From Candidatus Kuenenia stuttgartensis (GTDB taxonomy: Bacteria; Planctomycetota; Phycisphaerae; Phycisphaerales; SM1A02): a stretch of 64,000 nucleotides of DNA. Shown here piece by piece: positions 53,839-62,530 of the stretch. The notes beneath the pieces are model-generated. The model was given only the letters and a program-made list of their open reading frames with translations. It was not told where the DNA came from and ran no database searches. A program made the translations under genes and the position numbers. The first letter of the stretch is position 1; every line of letters starts with the position of its first letter. The stretch spans positions 1-64,000 of the forward strand of contig CAMDMA010000006.1 of assembly GCA_945902075.1 (NCBI GenBank), written 5' to 3'.

Positions 53839-56150
53839 GTCTCCCTGCACGCGCAATTCAACAACTCGCGACGCTCGTCACCGCACGTCCCCGGACAGTG
53901 CTCGTAGTCAGCACACTTCTCGCAATGCTCGGGGCGTGGCTCGGCGCAACGCGTCTCGCCATCGACGCGGACACGGATTCGCTTATCTCGCCCGACCGTC
54001 CTTTCATGCGTGGATACAGGGCGTTTAAAGAGGAGTTTGGTGATCTCGAGGGTGTCGTCATTGCGGTCGATGGGATGCGCGAACGGGGCGTTGTCGCAGA
54101 CGATGCGCAATCGGCAGTCGATGCGATTGCCGACGCCATGCGCGTGCTTGAAGCGACAGGACATGTGCAATGGTGGGCGGCGCGAATCGAGCCGTATGAG
54201 CAATGGCGGTTGGCGACTTGGTCAGCGTCCGATGATGAACTCGAGGCGCTCGCGGCATCGGCTCAGGAAATTGTCGCAATCGCGCGCGGTGACGCATCGG
54301 CGAATCCACTGGTCGCCGCTGGACTCAACCGTCGCCGCGAGCCTGAGTACCTGCGTGCAGAGGGCGGGACATTTCTTTTCGTCGAGGCGATGCCCACAAA
54401 AGACTTCTCACTGCTCGACCCGGTCGGTGCATCGATCCGCGCCATCCGCGCATCGATTGAGTCCATCGCCAAACTTCATCCGACCGTACGAATTGGTCTC
54501 ACCGGAAAGCCTGTACTGCAACACGACGAGATGAAGACAGCAAATCTTGACATGGCGCGCGCCAGCGCCGGCTCGCTTGCTGTGATCACCGTACTCTTCA
54601 TCATCGTCTTTCGCGGTGTGCGCCGACCGCTCCTTGCCGTTGCAGCATTCGTCATCGCAAGTGGTTGGACGTACGGCGCAGCCACGCTCCTCGTCGGGCA
54701 TCTCAATCTACTTTCAACGGTGTTTATGCTTGTGCTCGTCGGTGCAGGACTCGATTACGGCGTGCATGTCGTCAGTCGATTCAGCGAAATGCGCCGCACG
54801 ATGCCGCGCTCCACTGCAGTACGCGCCGCACTCATCACAATCGCGCCTGGAACACTGAGCGGCGCGGTCGGTTCGGCCGTTGTATTTTTTCTCGCGCTCA
54901 CAACTGATTTTGGCGGCTTGCGCGAACTCGGCATCATCGCCGGTGTCGGCCTTCTTCTGTGCGCCATCGCGATGGTGACGGTGCTACCGGCACTTCTCGC
55001 CCTCTTTGATGCATCAGCCGATCCAAAGCCCAGCACCCGCCCAGCCACGCTCACCCTCCCACGTCGCCTCCCACTCCCACTCGTTCTTGTACCGGTCGTC
55101 TCATGTCTTGCGCTCTTACCGTGGTCGCTCGGATTTCAGTCGAATCTGCTCGATCTTCAATCGCAGGATCTCGAAAGTGTTCGTTGGGAACGACGTATTT
55201 TTGAAGACAGCGCAAGCGCGTCATGGTTCGCCGTTTCGATCGTCGAGGACTTCGACGCTGTGGCGCGAATGACAGCGAATGCGCAGTCACGACCCGAGAT
55301 TCTCAAAACAGAGTCGGTGCTGGACATCGTCCGTATCGACACGCCGACTCGCGTGAAGTTGCGACAGCAAATCGCCTCCATCGCGAACGCGCCAATCGCG
55401 CCGCTTGTAGAGCCAACCCCTGCGTCCGAGGCTGCACGCGCGATCCTCGATGGCGCACGCGTATCGCTTCGCGAGGCTCTCCCCGCTGCTGTTCGCGCAC
55501 GAATGATTTCGCCGAACGGAAACTTCCTAGTCCGCTATCTGCCGCGTGAAGATGCATGGGAAGAAGCGCCACTCGAACGCTTCGTTCATGCGATCCGCAC
55601 GGTCGATCCGGCTGCAACCGGCGTCCCCATCACCCAACTCGAGTCAATCCGTGACATGCGGCATGCGTTCATCACTGTGTCGTGGCTCTCCGTGATCGCG
55701 GTGTTTGCGATTGCGTGGATCGACTTTCGCCGCTTCGGAGCGGCACTGATCGCGACTGCAACAGTGCTTGCCGGAGTTGCGATGGCACTTGGCATCATGC
55801 CGCTGTTTGGCGCGCAGCTGAATCTCGCAAACTTCTTTGCGATTCCGATGCTCATCGGTCTCGGTATCGACAGCGCGATTCACCTCTTGCACCGTTGGCG
55901 AGAACAGCCAGAAAACCTCGGCCCCACCATCCGCGCAGTTGCATTCACGGCACTCACAACTGCGATCGGATTCGGCGCATTGATCTTTGCCCAACACCGC
56001 GGCATGCGATCACTTGGTGTCGCGATGGGCGTTGGGAGCCTGACCTGCATGTATGTCGCGTGCGTTGTGCTGCCTGTATTGCTCGCGCGTTACGGCACGA
56101 TCTCGGGCTCAACACCGTCTGGAAGCGCGGCCATGAATCGCTTGCCATAA
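53835..56150 (+). CDS. MMPL/RND-type transporter, HpnN-like
   Basis: 771 residues with twelve predicted membrane helices in two halves, each with an SSD-like core (GSLAVITVLFIIVFRGVRRPLLAV and the ADTDSLISPDRPF outside loop; second half LGIMPLFGAQLNLANFFAIPMLIGLGIDSAIHLLHR). The GxxxDY/GIDSAIH motifs are typical of the HpnN/MmpL branch that moves hopanoids or lipids to the outer membrane. It overlaps the aminotransferase gene start and overlaps the helicase gene tail by 61 bp on the other strand. Confidence 0.85.
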   Translation: MSLPARAIQQLATLVTARPRTVLVVSTLLAMLGAWLGATRLAIDADTDSLISPDRPFMRGYRAFKEEFGDLEGVVIAVDGMRERGVVADDAQSAVDAIADAMRVLEATGHVQWWAARIEPYEQWRLATWSASDDELEALAASAQEIVAIARGDASANPLVAAGLNRRREPEYLRAEGGTFLFVEAMPTKDFSLLDPVGASIRAIRASIESIAKLHPTVRIGLTGKPVLQHDEMKTANLDMARASAGSLAVITVLFIIVFRGVRRPLLAVAAFVIASGWTYGAATLLVGHLNLLSTVFMLVLVGAGLDYGVHVVSRFSEMRRTMPRSTAVRAALITIAPGTLSGAVGSAVVFFLALTTDFGGLRELGIIAGVGLLLCAIAMVTVLPALLALFDASADPKPSTRPATLTLPRRLPLPLVLVPVVSCLALLPWSLGFQSNLLDLQSQDLESVRWERRIFEDSASASWFAVSIVEDFDAVARMTANAQSRPEILKTESVLDIVRIDTPTRVKLRQQIASIANAPIAPLVEPTPASEAARAILDGARVSLREALPAAVRARMISPNGNFLVRYLPREDAWEEAPLERFVHAIRTVDPAATGVPITQLESIRDMRHAFITVSWLSVIAVFAIAWIDFRRFGAALIATATVLAGVAMALGIMPLFGAQLNLANFFAIPMLIGLGIDSAIHLLHRWREQPENLGPTIRAVAFTALTTAIGFGALIFAQHRGMRSLGVAMGVGSLTCMYVACVVLPVLLARYGTISGSTPSGSAAMNRLP

Positions 56151-58084
56151 AATTTGGTCACGATTCGGGGATCAAGCACAACGATTCGACCTGAATCATC
56201 GGCGCTGCGAATCAGCCGACCAATACCTTGCTTGAATCGTAAGACCGCACGCGGCAGTTGATCGTCTCGAAACGCGTTCCCTCCGAGTGCCTCAATCCGC
56301 TCATGCCGCGCTTGAATCAGCGGATGGTCAGGAACATCAAACGGCAACTTGGCGATGATGACGTTTCGTAACGCCCGCCCACGCACGTCAACACCTTCCC
56401 AAAAGCTCGATGTCCCAAAGAGCACCGACCGCTCGCTTTCGCGAAAGCGCTTGAGGAGTTGGCTTCGCTCGCCGTCCTCCCCATGGATGAAAACCGGATG
56501 ACCAGCCGCGCGCAGCACCGGGGCGCATCGCTCTGCGACTTCGCGCAGCATGCGAAAGCTCGTGAAAAGAACAAACGCGCCGCCACCGGTTTCCTCAATG
56601 TGCGTAAGGATTCTCGGCACAAGTTCGCGTATGGAACGCGGATCCTCCGGAGGCGGCATAGCGCGATCGACAATCACCCGCATTTGGCTCGCGTAGTCGA
56701 ACGGACTTCCGAGTGCGAGCGTCTTCGCCTCATCGCAACCAAGTCGGCCAATCACATGGGAGAAATCGTCACCCGATGCCGCAAGCGTCGCGCTCGTCAT
56801 CGTGATCGATACTGGCATATTGAATAGCCGATCGCGGAGCACCGGCCCCACATCGATCGTCGCGCACGAGAGCGTGATCGACGGACGGGTTGATCCGTAC
56901 GCCGGACGATTGCGCTCAATCCAGTAGACGCAGCCCTCTACACCATGGCCGATGAAGAGGTCGATTTCTGCCGCAAGATCGGTCACCCGTTGCGCAGCAC
57001 TTCCGAGATCAAACTGCAGCGACTCGTCCACCGCGCGCTCACGCAGAAGTTTCAGCCTTGTCGCAACATCACCGAGTGCTGGCGAAAGCGGATTGTCAAA
57101 CGCATCAGGCTCTGCGACGCGTCCGCTCTGCGCGATGCCCGAAGCACCACCTTCGCACTTCCGCCACACGCCGTCGAAAAATGCCTCAGCGGCCGCCTGC
57201 GCATCGAGACACGCAGCGATCGCTGCATCGACCTCAACTACCGGGAGGCCCGCGCCCTCGATACCGGCGAGCGTGCCGCGTCCATTCGTCGCGTTGTACA
57301 GACTGCGCAACACATGCCGCGCGCGCGCCTCGGAGACTCGAATACCAAAGTGGCCGCTTGCGACATCCTCAAGATGATGTGCCTCGTCAAAGATCACGTG
57401 GTCGTAGGCCGGCAAAAAGCCAGCACCCTTCGATCTCAGCGCCAGATCACTGAAGAAGAGCGCGTGATTACAAATCAGTAGATCGGCGTTCTCCATTCGG
57501 CGCCGCGCAGATTGGTAGAAGCACTTGTCGTAGGTGGGACATCGTCGACCCATGCAGTTTCCGGCATCGCTCTCAACATGCTCCCAAACGCTCCGCCGTG
57601 GCAACTGCGGTAGCGTTGCGAGTGAGCCATCAGTCGTTTCATACGCCCAGTCCTCGACGAGATCGAGTGAGTGCTCTTCTTCCTCGCTGTGGCAAACCTT
57701 CGACTTTTTCTCGCTGGCAATACGGAGCCGCCGCAGCGACATGTAATTCCCGCGCCCCTTGCAGAGAACGGTGGTGAACTCGTCAGGGATCACGGCCTTG
57801 AGGAGCGGTACATCCTTCTCGAAGATCTGCTCCTGCAGCGAAATCGTGTGGGTGCACACGACGACACGCTCACGCTTCTCGAGAATCCGCCGAATCGCTG
57901 GCACGAGGTAGGCGAAACTCTTCCCGACCCCGGTACCGGCTTCGACCAACAGTCGGCCCTTCGATGCAAGGTTCGCCTCGACCGCCTCAGCCATGCGGAG
58001 TTGCTCCGGTCGCGACTCAAACCCGCCGATCCGGCGTGCGAGTGGGCTTTCCGGGCCGAGAAAATGGGCGGGATAGAGCGACAC
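56090..58084 (-). CDS. DinG-family Fe-S DNA helicase
   Basis: 664 residues from the GTG at 58084; the frame runs further upstream through the tRNA but that part has no helicase homology. SF2 motifs: Walker A VEAGTGVGKS, DEAH box VIFDEAHHLED, later GTSSFWEGVDVRGRALRNVI and QGIGRLIRSADDSG. Cys residues in NCMGRRCPTYDKC (Cys-x4-Cys-x5-Cys) match three ligands of the DinG/XPD 4Fe-4S cluster; the usual first Cys after the KGRxNY motif reads KGRGNYMSLRR, with a Cys seven residues earlier (LCKGR). It likely unwinds R-loop or damaged DNA substrates. Confidence 0.9.
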   Translation of the reverse strand: MSLYPAHFLGPESPLARRIGGFESRPEQLRMAEAVEANLASKGRLLVEAGTGVGKSFAYLVPAIRRILEKRERVVVCTHTISLQEQIFEKDVPLLKAVIPDEFTTVLCKGRGNYMSLRRLRIASEKKSKVCHSEEEEHSLDLVEDWAYETTDGSLATLPQLPRRSVWEHVESDAGNCMGRRCPTYDKCFYQSARRRMENADLLICNHALFFSDLALRSKGAGFLPAYDHVIFDEAHHLEDVASGHFGIRVSEARARHVLRSLYNATNGRGTLAGIEGAGLPVVEVDAAIAACLDAQAAAEAFFDGVWRKCEGGASGIAQSGRVAEPDAFDNPLSPALGDVATRLKLLRERAVDESLQFDLGSAAQRVTDLAAEIDLFIGHGVEGCVYWIERNRPAYGSTRPSITLSCATIDVGPVLRDRLFNMPVSITMTSATLAASGDDFSHVIGRLGCDEAKTLALGSPFDYASQMRVIVDRAMPPPEDPRSIRELVPRILTHIEETGGGAFVLFTSFRMLREVAERCAPVLRAAGHPVFIHGEDGERSQLLKRFRESERSVLFGTSSFWEGVDVRGRALRNVIIAKLPFDVPDHPLIQARHERIEALGGNAFRDDQLPRAVLRFKQGIGRLIRSADDSGRIVVLDPRIVTKFYGKRFMAALPDGVEPEIVP

Positions 58085-58192
58085 GGTCCGAGAGGGTACC
58101 GCGGCGGGAATCCATGACCCGCGTGATGGCGTCGCCGCGCGAGGATCGCCACAAATGATCGCTCCGAAGGTGTATAGTGTCCACCCTCTCAC

Positions 58193-58283
58193 GGACAGGT
58201 GCCCGAGAGGCCGAAGGGAACGGTTTGCTAAACCGTCGTACGGGTAATTGCCTGTACCGAGGGTTCGAATCCCTCCCTGTCCG
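58193..58283 (+). tRNA. tRNA-Ser (anticodon GCT)
   Basis: 91 nt with 7-bp acceptor stem (GGACAGG/CCTGTCC), anticodon stem ACGGT/ACCGT, loop TTGCTAA with anticodon GCT at 58227-58229, a long variable arm (class II tRNA) and T-arm GAGGG-TTCGAAT-CCCTC. CCA is not encoded. Reads AGC/AGT. TATAGT (58173-58178) is a possible -10 box. Confidence 0.97.
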
Positions 58284-58287
58284 CTCC

Positions 58288-58330
58288 AACCGAGACGTGT
58301 CTCGAACCACGAGGCACGCCTCGGTTTTTT
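58288..58330 (+). terminator. terminator of tRNA-Ser
   Basis: 17-bp stem with two G·U pairs (58288-58304 / 58310-58326), loop of five bases, followed by six T starting within the stem foot. Confidence 0.9.
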
Positions 58331-58371
58331 CTGGCCGCGATTTTTTCTTGCCGCGATTTTTCTGGCCTCGA
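58325..58371. repeat. 16-bp tandem array built on the tRNA terminator T-tract
   Basis: Three imperfect copies of TTTTTTCTKGCCGCGA (58325-58340, 58341-58356, 58357-58371), the first being the T-run of the terminator. Each copy carries a run of five or six T. Confidence 0.85.
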
Positions 58372-58449
58372 TTCCTTGCCTCCGCTGCTGTTCAGCATTC
58401 GCGATGCACTCACCTCCTCGCCGTGCTGCCGTGATATCTTCCCCAACCC

Positions 58450-59655
58450 ATGAAGATCCACGAGTATCAGGCCCGTCAGTTGCTCGCCGAGGCGGGCGTC
58501 GCAGTGCCAGCGTTTGCCGTCGCAGAGGACATTCCGACTGCGGTTCGTGAGGCAAAGAAGCTCTTTGACTCCGGAATCCAGGAGATCGTCGTCAAGGGCC
58601 AGGTGCACGCTGGTGGCCGCGGCAAAGCGGGCTTTGTGAAGTTGGTGAAGACCCTCGCCGACGCCGAAGCCGCAGCAACCTTCATGCTGACGAACAAGAT
58701 GGTTTCGTACCAGACTGGCCCGGAAGGGCTTGTGGTACGCAAACTCCTCATCGCTGCCGCAGAGGCAATCGAGAAAGAGTACTACCTCGCGATCACCGTC
58801 GACCGCACGCGCCGCACCACGACGCTCATTGCAAGTGCAGAGGGTGGCGTTGAGATTGAGGTCGTCGCTGAAAATAACCCCGCCGCAATTCTGAAAGTAC
58901 CGCTGCACCCAATCATGGGGCTGCAAGCGTTTCAAGCGCGCGAAGTCGCGTTTCAGCTCGGCTTCAAAGGGAAGCAAGTTGGACAGGCGGTCGACATCAT
59001 GATGAAGATCGCCAAGGTCTTCCGCGAAAAGGATGCGAGCCTCGTCGAGATCAATCCACTCGTGGTCACACCGCCGGATGCGAAGAACCCCGACGGTCGA
59101 GTGCTCGCGCTCGATGCGAAGTTCCAGTTTGACGACAACGCACTCTTCCGCCAACCCGCGGTCAATCTGCTGTTTGACCCAGCCGAGGAGAATCCGGCAG
59201 AAATCCGCGCGCATGAGTTCGGACTTTCGTATGTCGCGCTTGACGGCAACATCGGTTGCCTCGTGAACGGCGCGGGACTTGCGATGTCAACGATGGACAT
59301 CGTGAAGCTGCACGGCGGCGAGCCGGCCAACTTTCTCGATGTCGGCGGCAGTGCGAGCGAAGAAGCGGTCACGGAAGCATTCCGCATCATCCTCGGCGAC
59401 CCAGCAGTCAAGGGCATCCTTGTCAACATCTTCGGTGGCATCATGCAGTGTGACAAAATCGCGCGCGCCATCGTGTCAAGCGCGAAGACCGTCGGCTTCC
59501 AAGTGCCGCTCGTCGTGCGATTGGAGGGCACCAATGTCGCCGCGGCGCGGAAGATTCTCGCAGATGCGCAGGCGGAGATTCCCGCGATGCAGGCCGCGAC
59601 GGATCTCACCGACGCAGCGAGTCGCATCGTCGCGGCAGTAAAGAAGGCCGGCTGA
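58450..59655 (+). CDS. sucC: succinyl-CoA synthetase beta subunit
   Basis: 401 residues (typical 385-400). ATP-grasp N-terminal domain begins MKIHEYQARQLLAEAGV, with VHAGGRGKAGFVKLV, followed by VEINPLVVT and the C-terminal CoA-ligase domain with GLAMSTMDIVKLHGG, FLDVGGSA and VNIFGGIMQCDKIARAIV. TCA-cycle step succinyl-CoA to succinate with ATP/GTP. sucD does not follow in this window; a HAD phosphatase does. Confidence 0.97.
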   Translation: MKIHEYQARQLLAEAGVAVPAFAVAEDIPTAVREAKKLFDSGIQEIVVKGQVHAGGRGKAGFVKLVKTLADAEAAATFMLTNKMVSYQTGPEGLVVRKLLIAAAEAIEKEYYLAITVDRTRRTTTLIASAEGGVEIEVVAENNPAAILKVPLHPIMGLQAFQAREVAFQLGFKGKQVGQAVDIMMKIAKVFREKDASLVEINPLVVTPPDAKNPDGRVLALDAKFQFDDNALFRQPAVNLLFDPAEENPAEIRAHEFGLSYVALDGNIGCLVNGAGLAMSTMDIVKLHGGEPANFLDVGGSASEEAVTEAFRIILGDPAVKGILVNIFGGIMQCDKIARAIVSSAKTVGFQVPLVVRLEGTNVAAARKILADAQAEIPAMQAATDLTDAASRIVAAVKKAG

Positions 59656-59665
59656 CCCCGCCGCG

Positions 59666-60376
59666 ATGCCTGAACGATCACTCGTCCTCTTCGACATCGA
59701 CGGCACGCTTCTCCGCTCGGAGGGCGCAGGTATCGCTGCGATGCTGTCGGCGTTTCGACAGATTCACGGGGACCTCGGCTTCTCCTTCGATGGCCTTGAA
59801 ATCGCAGGAGCGCTTGATGGCTTACTCTTTGCGAAGCTTATGTCACGCCACGGACTCCCCGCGCACGCCGAGGCGGAGGAACATTTTCGGAATACCTACC
59901 GAGCGGAACTTGATCGCACGATGACCGCGGAGCGCACGCGGCGCATGCCAGGTGCCGCGGAGCTCGCACATTCGCTCTCTGCGCGCGGAACCGCAGTCGG
60001 ACTCCTCACGGGAAACTACGAGGTGACCGCGCACATCAAGATTCGAGTTGCTGGATTTGACGAACGCATCTTTCCCTTTGGCGCATTCGGCTCGGATGGG
60101 CCTTCGCGGAGGCACCTTACGCCGGTCGCGATGAACCGCGCGACTGCCCATCATGGCCGCAGCTTCGATCCGTCAAAAGTCACGATCATTGGTGACACCC
60201 CGCTCGACATTGACTGTGCGAAAGCCCATGGCTGCCGAGCGATCGGCGTTGCAACCGGTCCGTTCACTGTCGAACAATTGCGCGATTCAGGCGCGGATCT
60301 CGCGGTTTCAACGCTCGCGGAAACGGACATGCTTGAGCGTTGGATTCTTAGCGACAGCTCGTGCGCACAACAGTGA
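59666..60376 (+). CDS. HAD-superfamily hydrolase, phosphoglycolate-phosphatase-like
   Basis: 236 residues with HAD motifs: I LVLFDIDGTLLRSEGA (Asp nucleophile and Asp+2), II LLTGNYEVTAHIKI (Thr in TGN), III/IV TIIGDTPLDIDCAKAHGC. A helical cap lies between I and II (~20-85). It probably removes phosphate from a small metabolite. It starts 10 bp after sucC, so they may be co-transcribed. Confidence 0.9.
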   Translation: MPERSLVLFDIDGTLLRSEGAGIAAMLSAFRQIHGDLGFSFDGLEIAGALDGLLFAKLMSRHGLPAHAEAEEHFRNTYRAELDRTMTAERTRRMPGAAELAHSLSARGTAVGLLTGNYEVTAHIKIRVAGFDERIFPFGAFGSDGPSRRHLTPVAMNRATAHHGRSFDPSKVTIIGDTPLDIDCAKAHGCRAIGVATGPFTVEQLRDSGADLAVSTLAETDMLERWILSDSSCAQQ

Positions 60377-60436
60377 ACGAACGAAATCCTGCGGCTCCCC
60401 TGCATGCCCTCTGAGAATTCGCCACAATAAGCGGGC

Positions 60437-61177
60437 ATGAGTTCTCTCTCCGCATTCTGCAGCGACTTCTACGTGAACCAGAAACTCGGGCTCAAACTCG
60501 ATCTTCCGGAGCGACGGGAGACGGTGCTTGATCTCTTTGACCGCGTACGACGCGCGTTTCCGCGGCTCTCAAACTTTCAGCGCTACGAAGGCGAAGTTGC
60601 GCTTGAGTCGGACAGTGCCGAGCGGGAGTGGCAGTGGGTTGCGCTGCGGCAGACATCCATTCGATCAGGTCACGTGAATCCCCCCACGCTCGCCGACGCG
60701 TACAACTTTCATCAATCACTCCTTGAGGTGGCGCCCTACTTTCTTTCGATCTCGCCCCTTGACATCGATATGCTCGAAGTGGTCTTCGGCTTTGATTTCG
60801 ATACGGAGCATGACCGCGATGGGGTTGTGTTCGATGCACTCCTCGCACAGACTCCTTTCGCGCAACTCGTCGATCTGGAGTTTGATCGTGTGATCGACGC
60901 GCAGCCTTCTTTGAGTTTGACCCTTGGCGATCAACGCAACCTGCAAGCATCGTTCGAGGTTCGGACCAAGCCGCGCATCCTTGTTGCGGGTGAGCGTGGC
61001 GGCGACCCTATTTCTGTGTTTCTCACGGTCCGAAAGTTCGGACCGCTGGCTTCGCTCGATGACCTCAAGACGGCTTTCGCTTCAATTGTCGGCCATGCGG
61101 AAATGCTTGCCGAACAGCGCGTCATTCCCCATCTCGTGATTCCTATCTATGAAGTGCTCCAAGCACGCGGCGCATAG
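60437..61177 (+). CDS. conserved hypothetical protein
   Basis: 246 residues, cytoplasmic, no signal or membrane segments. Begins MSSLSAFCSDFYVNQKLGLK followed by LPERRETVLDLFDRVRRAFP. Two alpha/beta repeats appear (EVALESDSAERE, LTVRKFGPLASLDDLKTAFA) and a central acidic section near FDFDTEHDRDG. Proteins of this build appear in planctomycetes as a family with no known function. CACAAT lies eight bases before the ATG; no strong ribosome site is seen. Confidence 0.75.
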   Translation: MSSLSAFCSDFYVNQKLGLKLDLPERRETVLDLFDRVRRAFPRLSNFQRYEGEVALESDSAEREWQWVALRQTSIRSGHVNPPTLADAYNFHQSLLEVAPYFLSISPLDIDMLEVVFGFDFDTEHDRDGVVFDALLAQTPFAQLVDLEFDRVIDAQPSLSLTLGDQRNLQASFEVRTKPRILVAGERGGDPISVFLTVRKFGPLASLDDLKTAFASIVGHAEMLAEQRVIPHLVIPIYEVLQARGA

Positions 61178-61201
61178 ATTCGCGCACCGAGTACACCCAA
61201 C

Positions 61202-62395
61202 ATGATTCATCCATCCCTTGTAATCGCGCTCGCCATTTTCGCGAAGCCGCCCGTCGTTCAACAGGAGGTAGGTCTTCCCGCAGCGACTACGCAGGAAACG
61301 AACACCGAACGCGCTCTCGCGGAAACGGTGCTTTCGAGTGACATCGCGCTCCTTCGCCGACTCGACACGCCGTGGACAGCAGTTCCTTCATTTGATCAAA
61401 CGCCTGCGGGAGAAATCATCGCGGCAATCCGCAACGAAACCGGCGTGCGCATCGCGATCGATCAGCGAGCACTCGGAACGAGCGGCGGCTGGGAGTTGAA
61501 GCCGGTGACTTGCGAGCCCTCTACCCCGCGTGCCGCGCTTGACGCTGTGGTTCGTGAGCTCTCGTGGGAGGACGATGCATACCGCGTCGATGTTGCATCA
61601 GGAATCGTTGTCATCACCGATACCTCAGGCCAACGCACACTCCGAACGACCGCGCGATACACCCTCGACGACCTGCTCAATCGGATCTCGCCGCGCGATC
61701 GACGAGGAAATCCCGGAGACGATGACATTGCTGGCTTTACACTCGCGACCGCGAAACTACGCGATTTCATGCTGACGGTCGACAGCGAAAGTTGGGTTGA
61801 AAACGGCGGGGATCTCGCGAGCGTGGAGTTTCTCGACAATGTCGCAAGCGTGAAGGCGACGCCCGCACTTCACAGCGCGCTGCGAACGCTGTTCGATGAA
61901 CTCGCCCGCGCGCTGCCAGCGCCCACGATGGAATGGACGTCGCGAATTGTGGAGTTTACTCCCGAAGCAAGCGATGCCGAAGTTGCAGCATCTCTTGCCG
62001 ATGATGTGAGGCTACAAACACTCATCGATGTCGGGCAAGCGTCGATTCTCGCGGCGCCCAAGGTCCTCGCGTTGCGAACGGAGCCAGCTGAGATCACCAT
62101 CGGGAACGAAAGCGAATCCTTCACCATCAAGATCGAGCCCGCGGTAAGCCCGGGTCAAGATATCTTTCTCGTACGCGCCACCTTTGCCCGCAAGAGACCG
62201 ACTGGCGACACCGTCAGTTCGGTCGTCCTTCGCGCCGTGTCAGGCCTCCACGCGGCTTGCCTGATCGAAATTCCAGGTGAATCGCGCCCACGTCGGCTCT
62301 TGCTTGATGCGTTGGGGGTCTCCCACACAGCCTCGCAACTCCTCAGGAACACTGCACCGCGCCAAGCACCCGTCGAAGACCCGGCACCGAAGTGA
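61202..62395 (+). CDS. exported protein with secretin/STN-like N domain
   Basis: 397 residues. The N terminus (MIHPSLVIALAIFAKPP) is a weak signal. Residues ~60-135 (FDQTPAGEIIAAIRNETGVR … DALDAVVRELSWEDDAYRV) look like a secretin N-domain or STN-like fold, then LDDLLNRI and a beta-rich part (~250-380). No pore or TonB-box motif is seen. It could be a pilotin- or secretin-related periplasmic protein. A hairpin without a strong U-tract follows. Confidence 0.7.
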   Translation: MIHPSLVIALAIFAKPPVVQQEVGLPAATTQETNTERALAETVLSSDIALLRRLDTPWTAVPSFDQTPAGEIIAAIRNETGVRIAIDQRALGTSGGWELKPVTCEPSTPRAALDAVVRELSWEDDAYRVDVASGIVVITDTSGQRTLRTTARYTLDDLLNRISPRDRRGNPGDDDIAGFTLATAKLRDFMLTVDSESWVENGGDLASVEFLDNVASVKATPALHSALRTLFDELARALPAPTMEWTSRIVEFTPEASDAEVAASLADDVRLQTLIDVGQASILAAPKVLALRTEPAEITIGNESESFTIKIEPAVSPGQDIFLVRATFARKRPTGDTVSSVVLRAVSGLHAACLIEIPGESRPRRLLLDALGVSHTASQLLRNTAPRQAPVEDPAPK

Positions 62396-62447
62396 GAACT
62401 CCATGAACGAGGGCGCGCGACGGGCTCGAAACCCCGTCGTGCCAAAG

Positions 62448-62477
62448 AAACGCGCCGCCTGAGTGGGCGGCGCGTTT
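62448..62477 (+). terminator. hairpin after the secretin-like gene
   Basis: Perfect 12-bp stem (62448-62459 / 62466-62477), 6-base loop, followed by GGAATTTC; the U-tract is weak. Confidence 0.6.
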
Positions 62478-62530
62478 GGAATTTCTATGATCGCGTTCCG
62501 GCAATCGTGGCGATTCGACACGACCTGCCC

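Noticed and set aside
58017-58310. Minus-strand frame crossing tRNA-Ser (GGIRTLG… type)
   Set aside because: This is a translation of the antisense of a tRNA gene, a common false protein.
58085-58555. N-terminal extension of the DinG-like helicase
   Set aside because: The open frame runs across the tRNA and into sucC; Arg-rich with no family match. GTG at 58084 is a better start.
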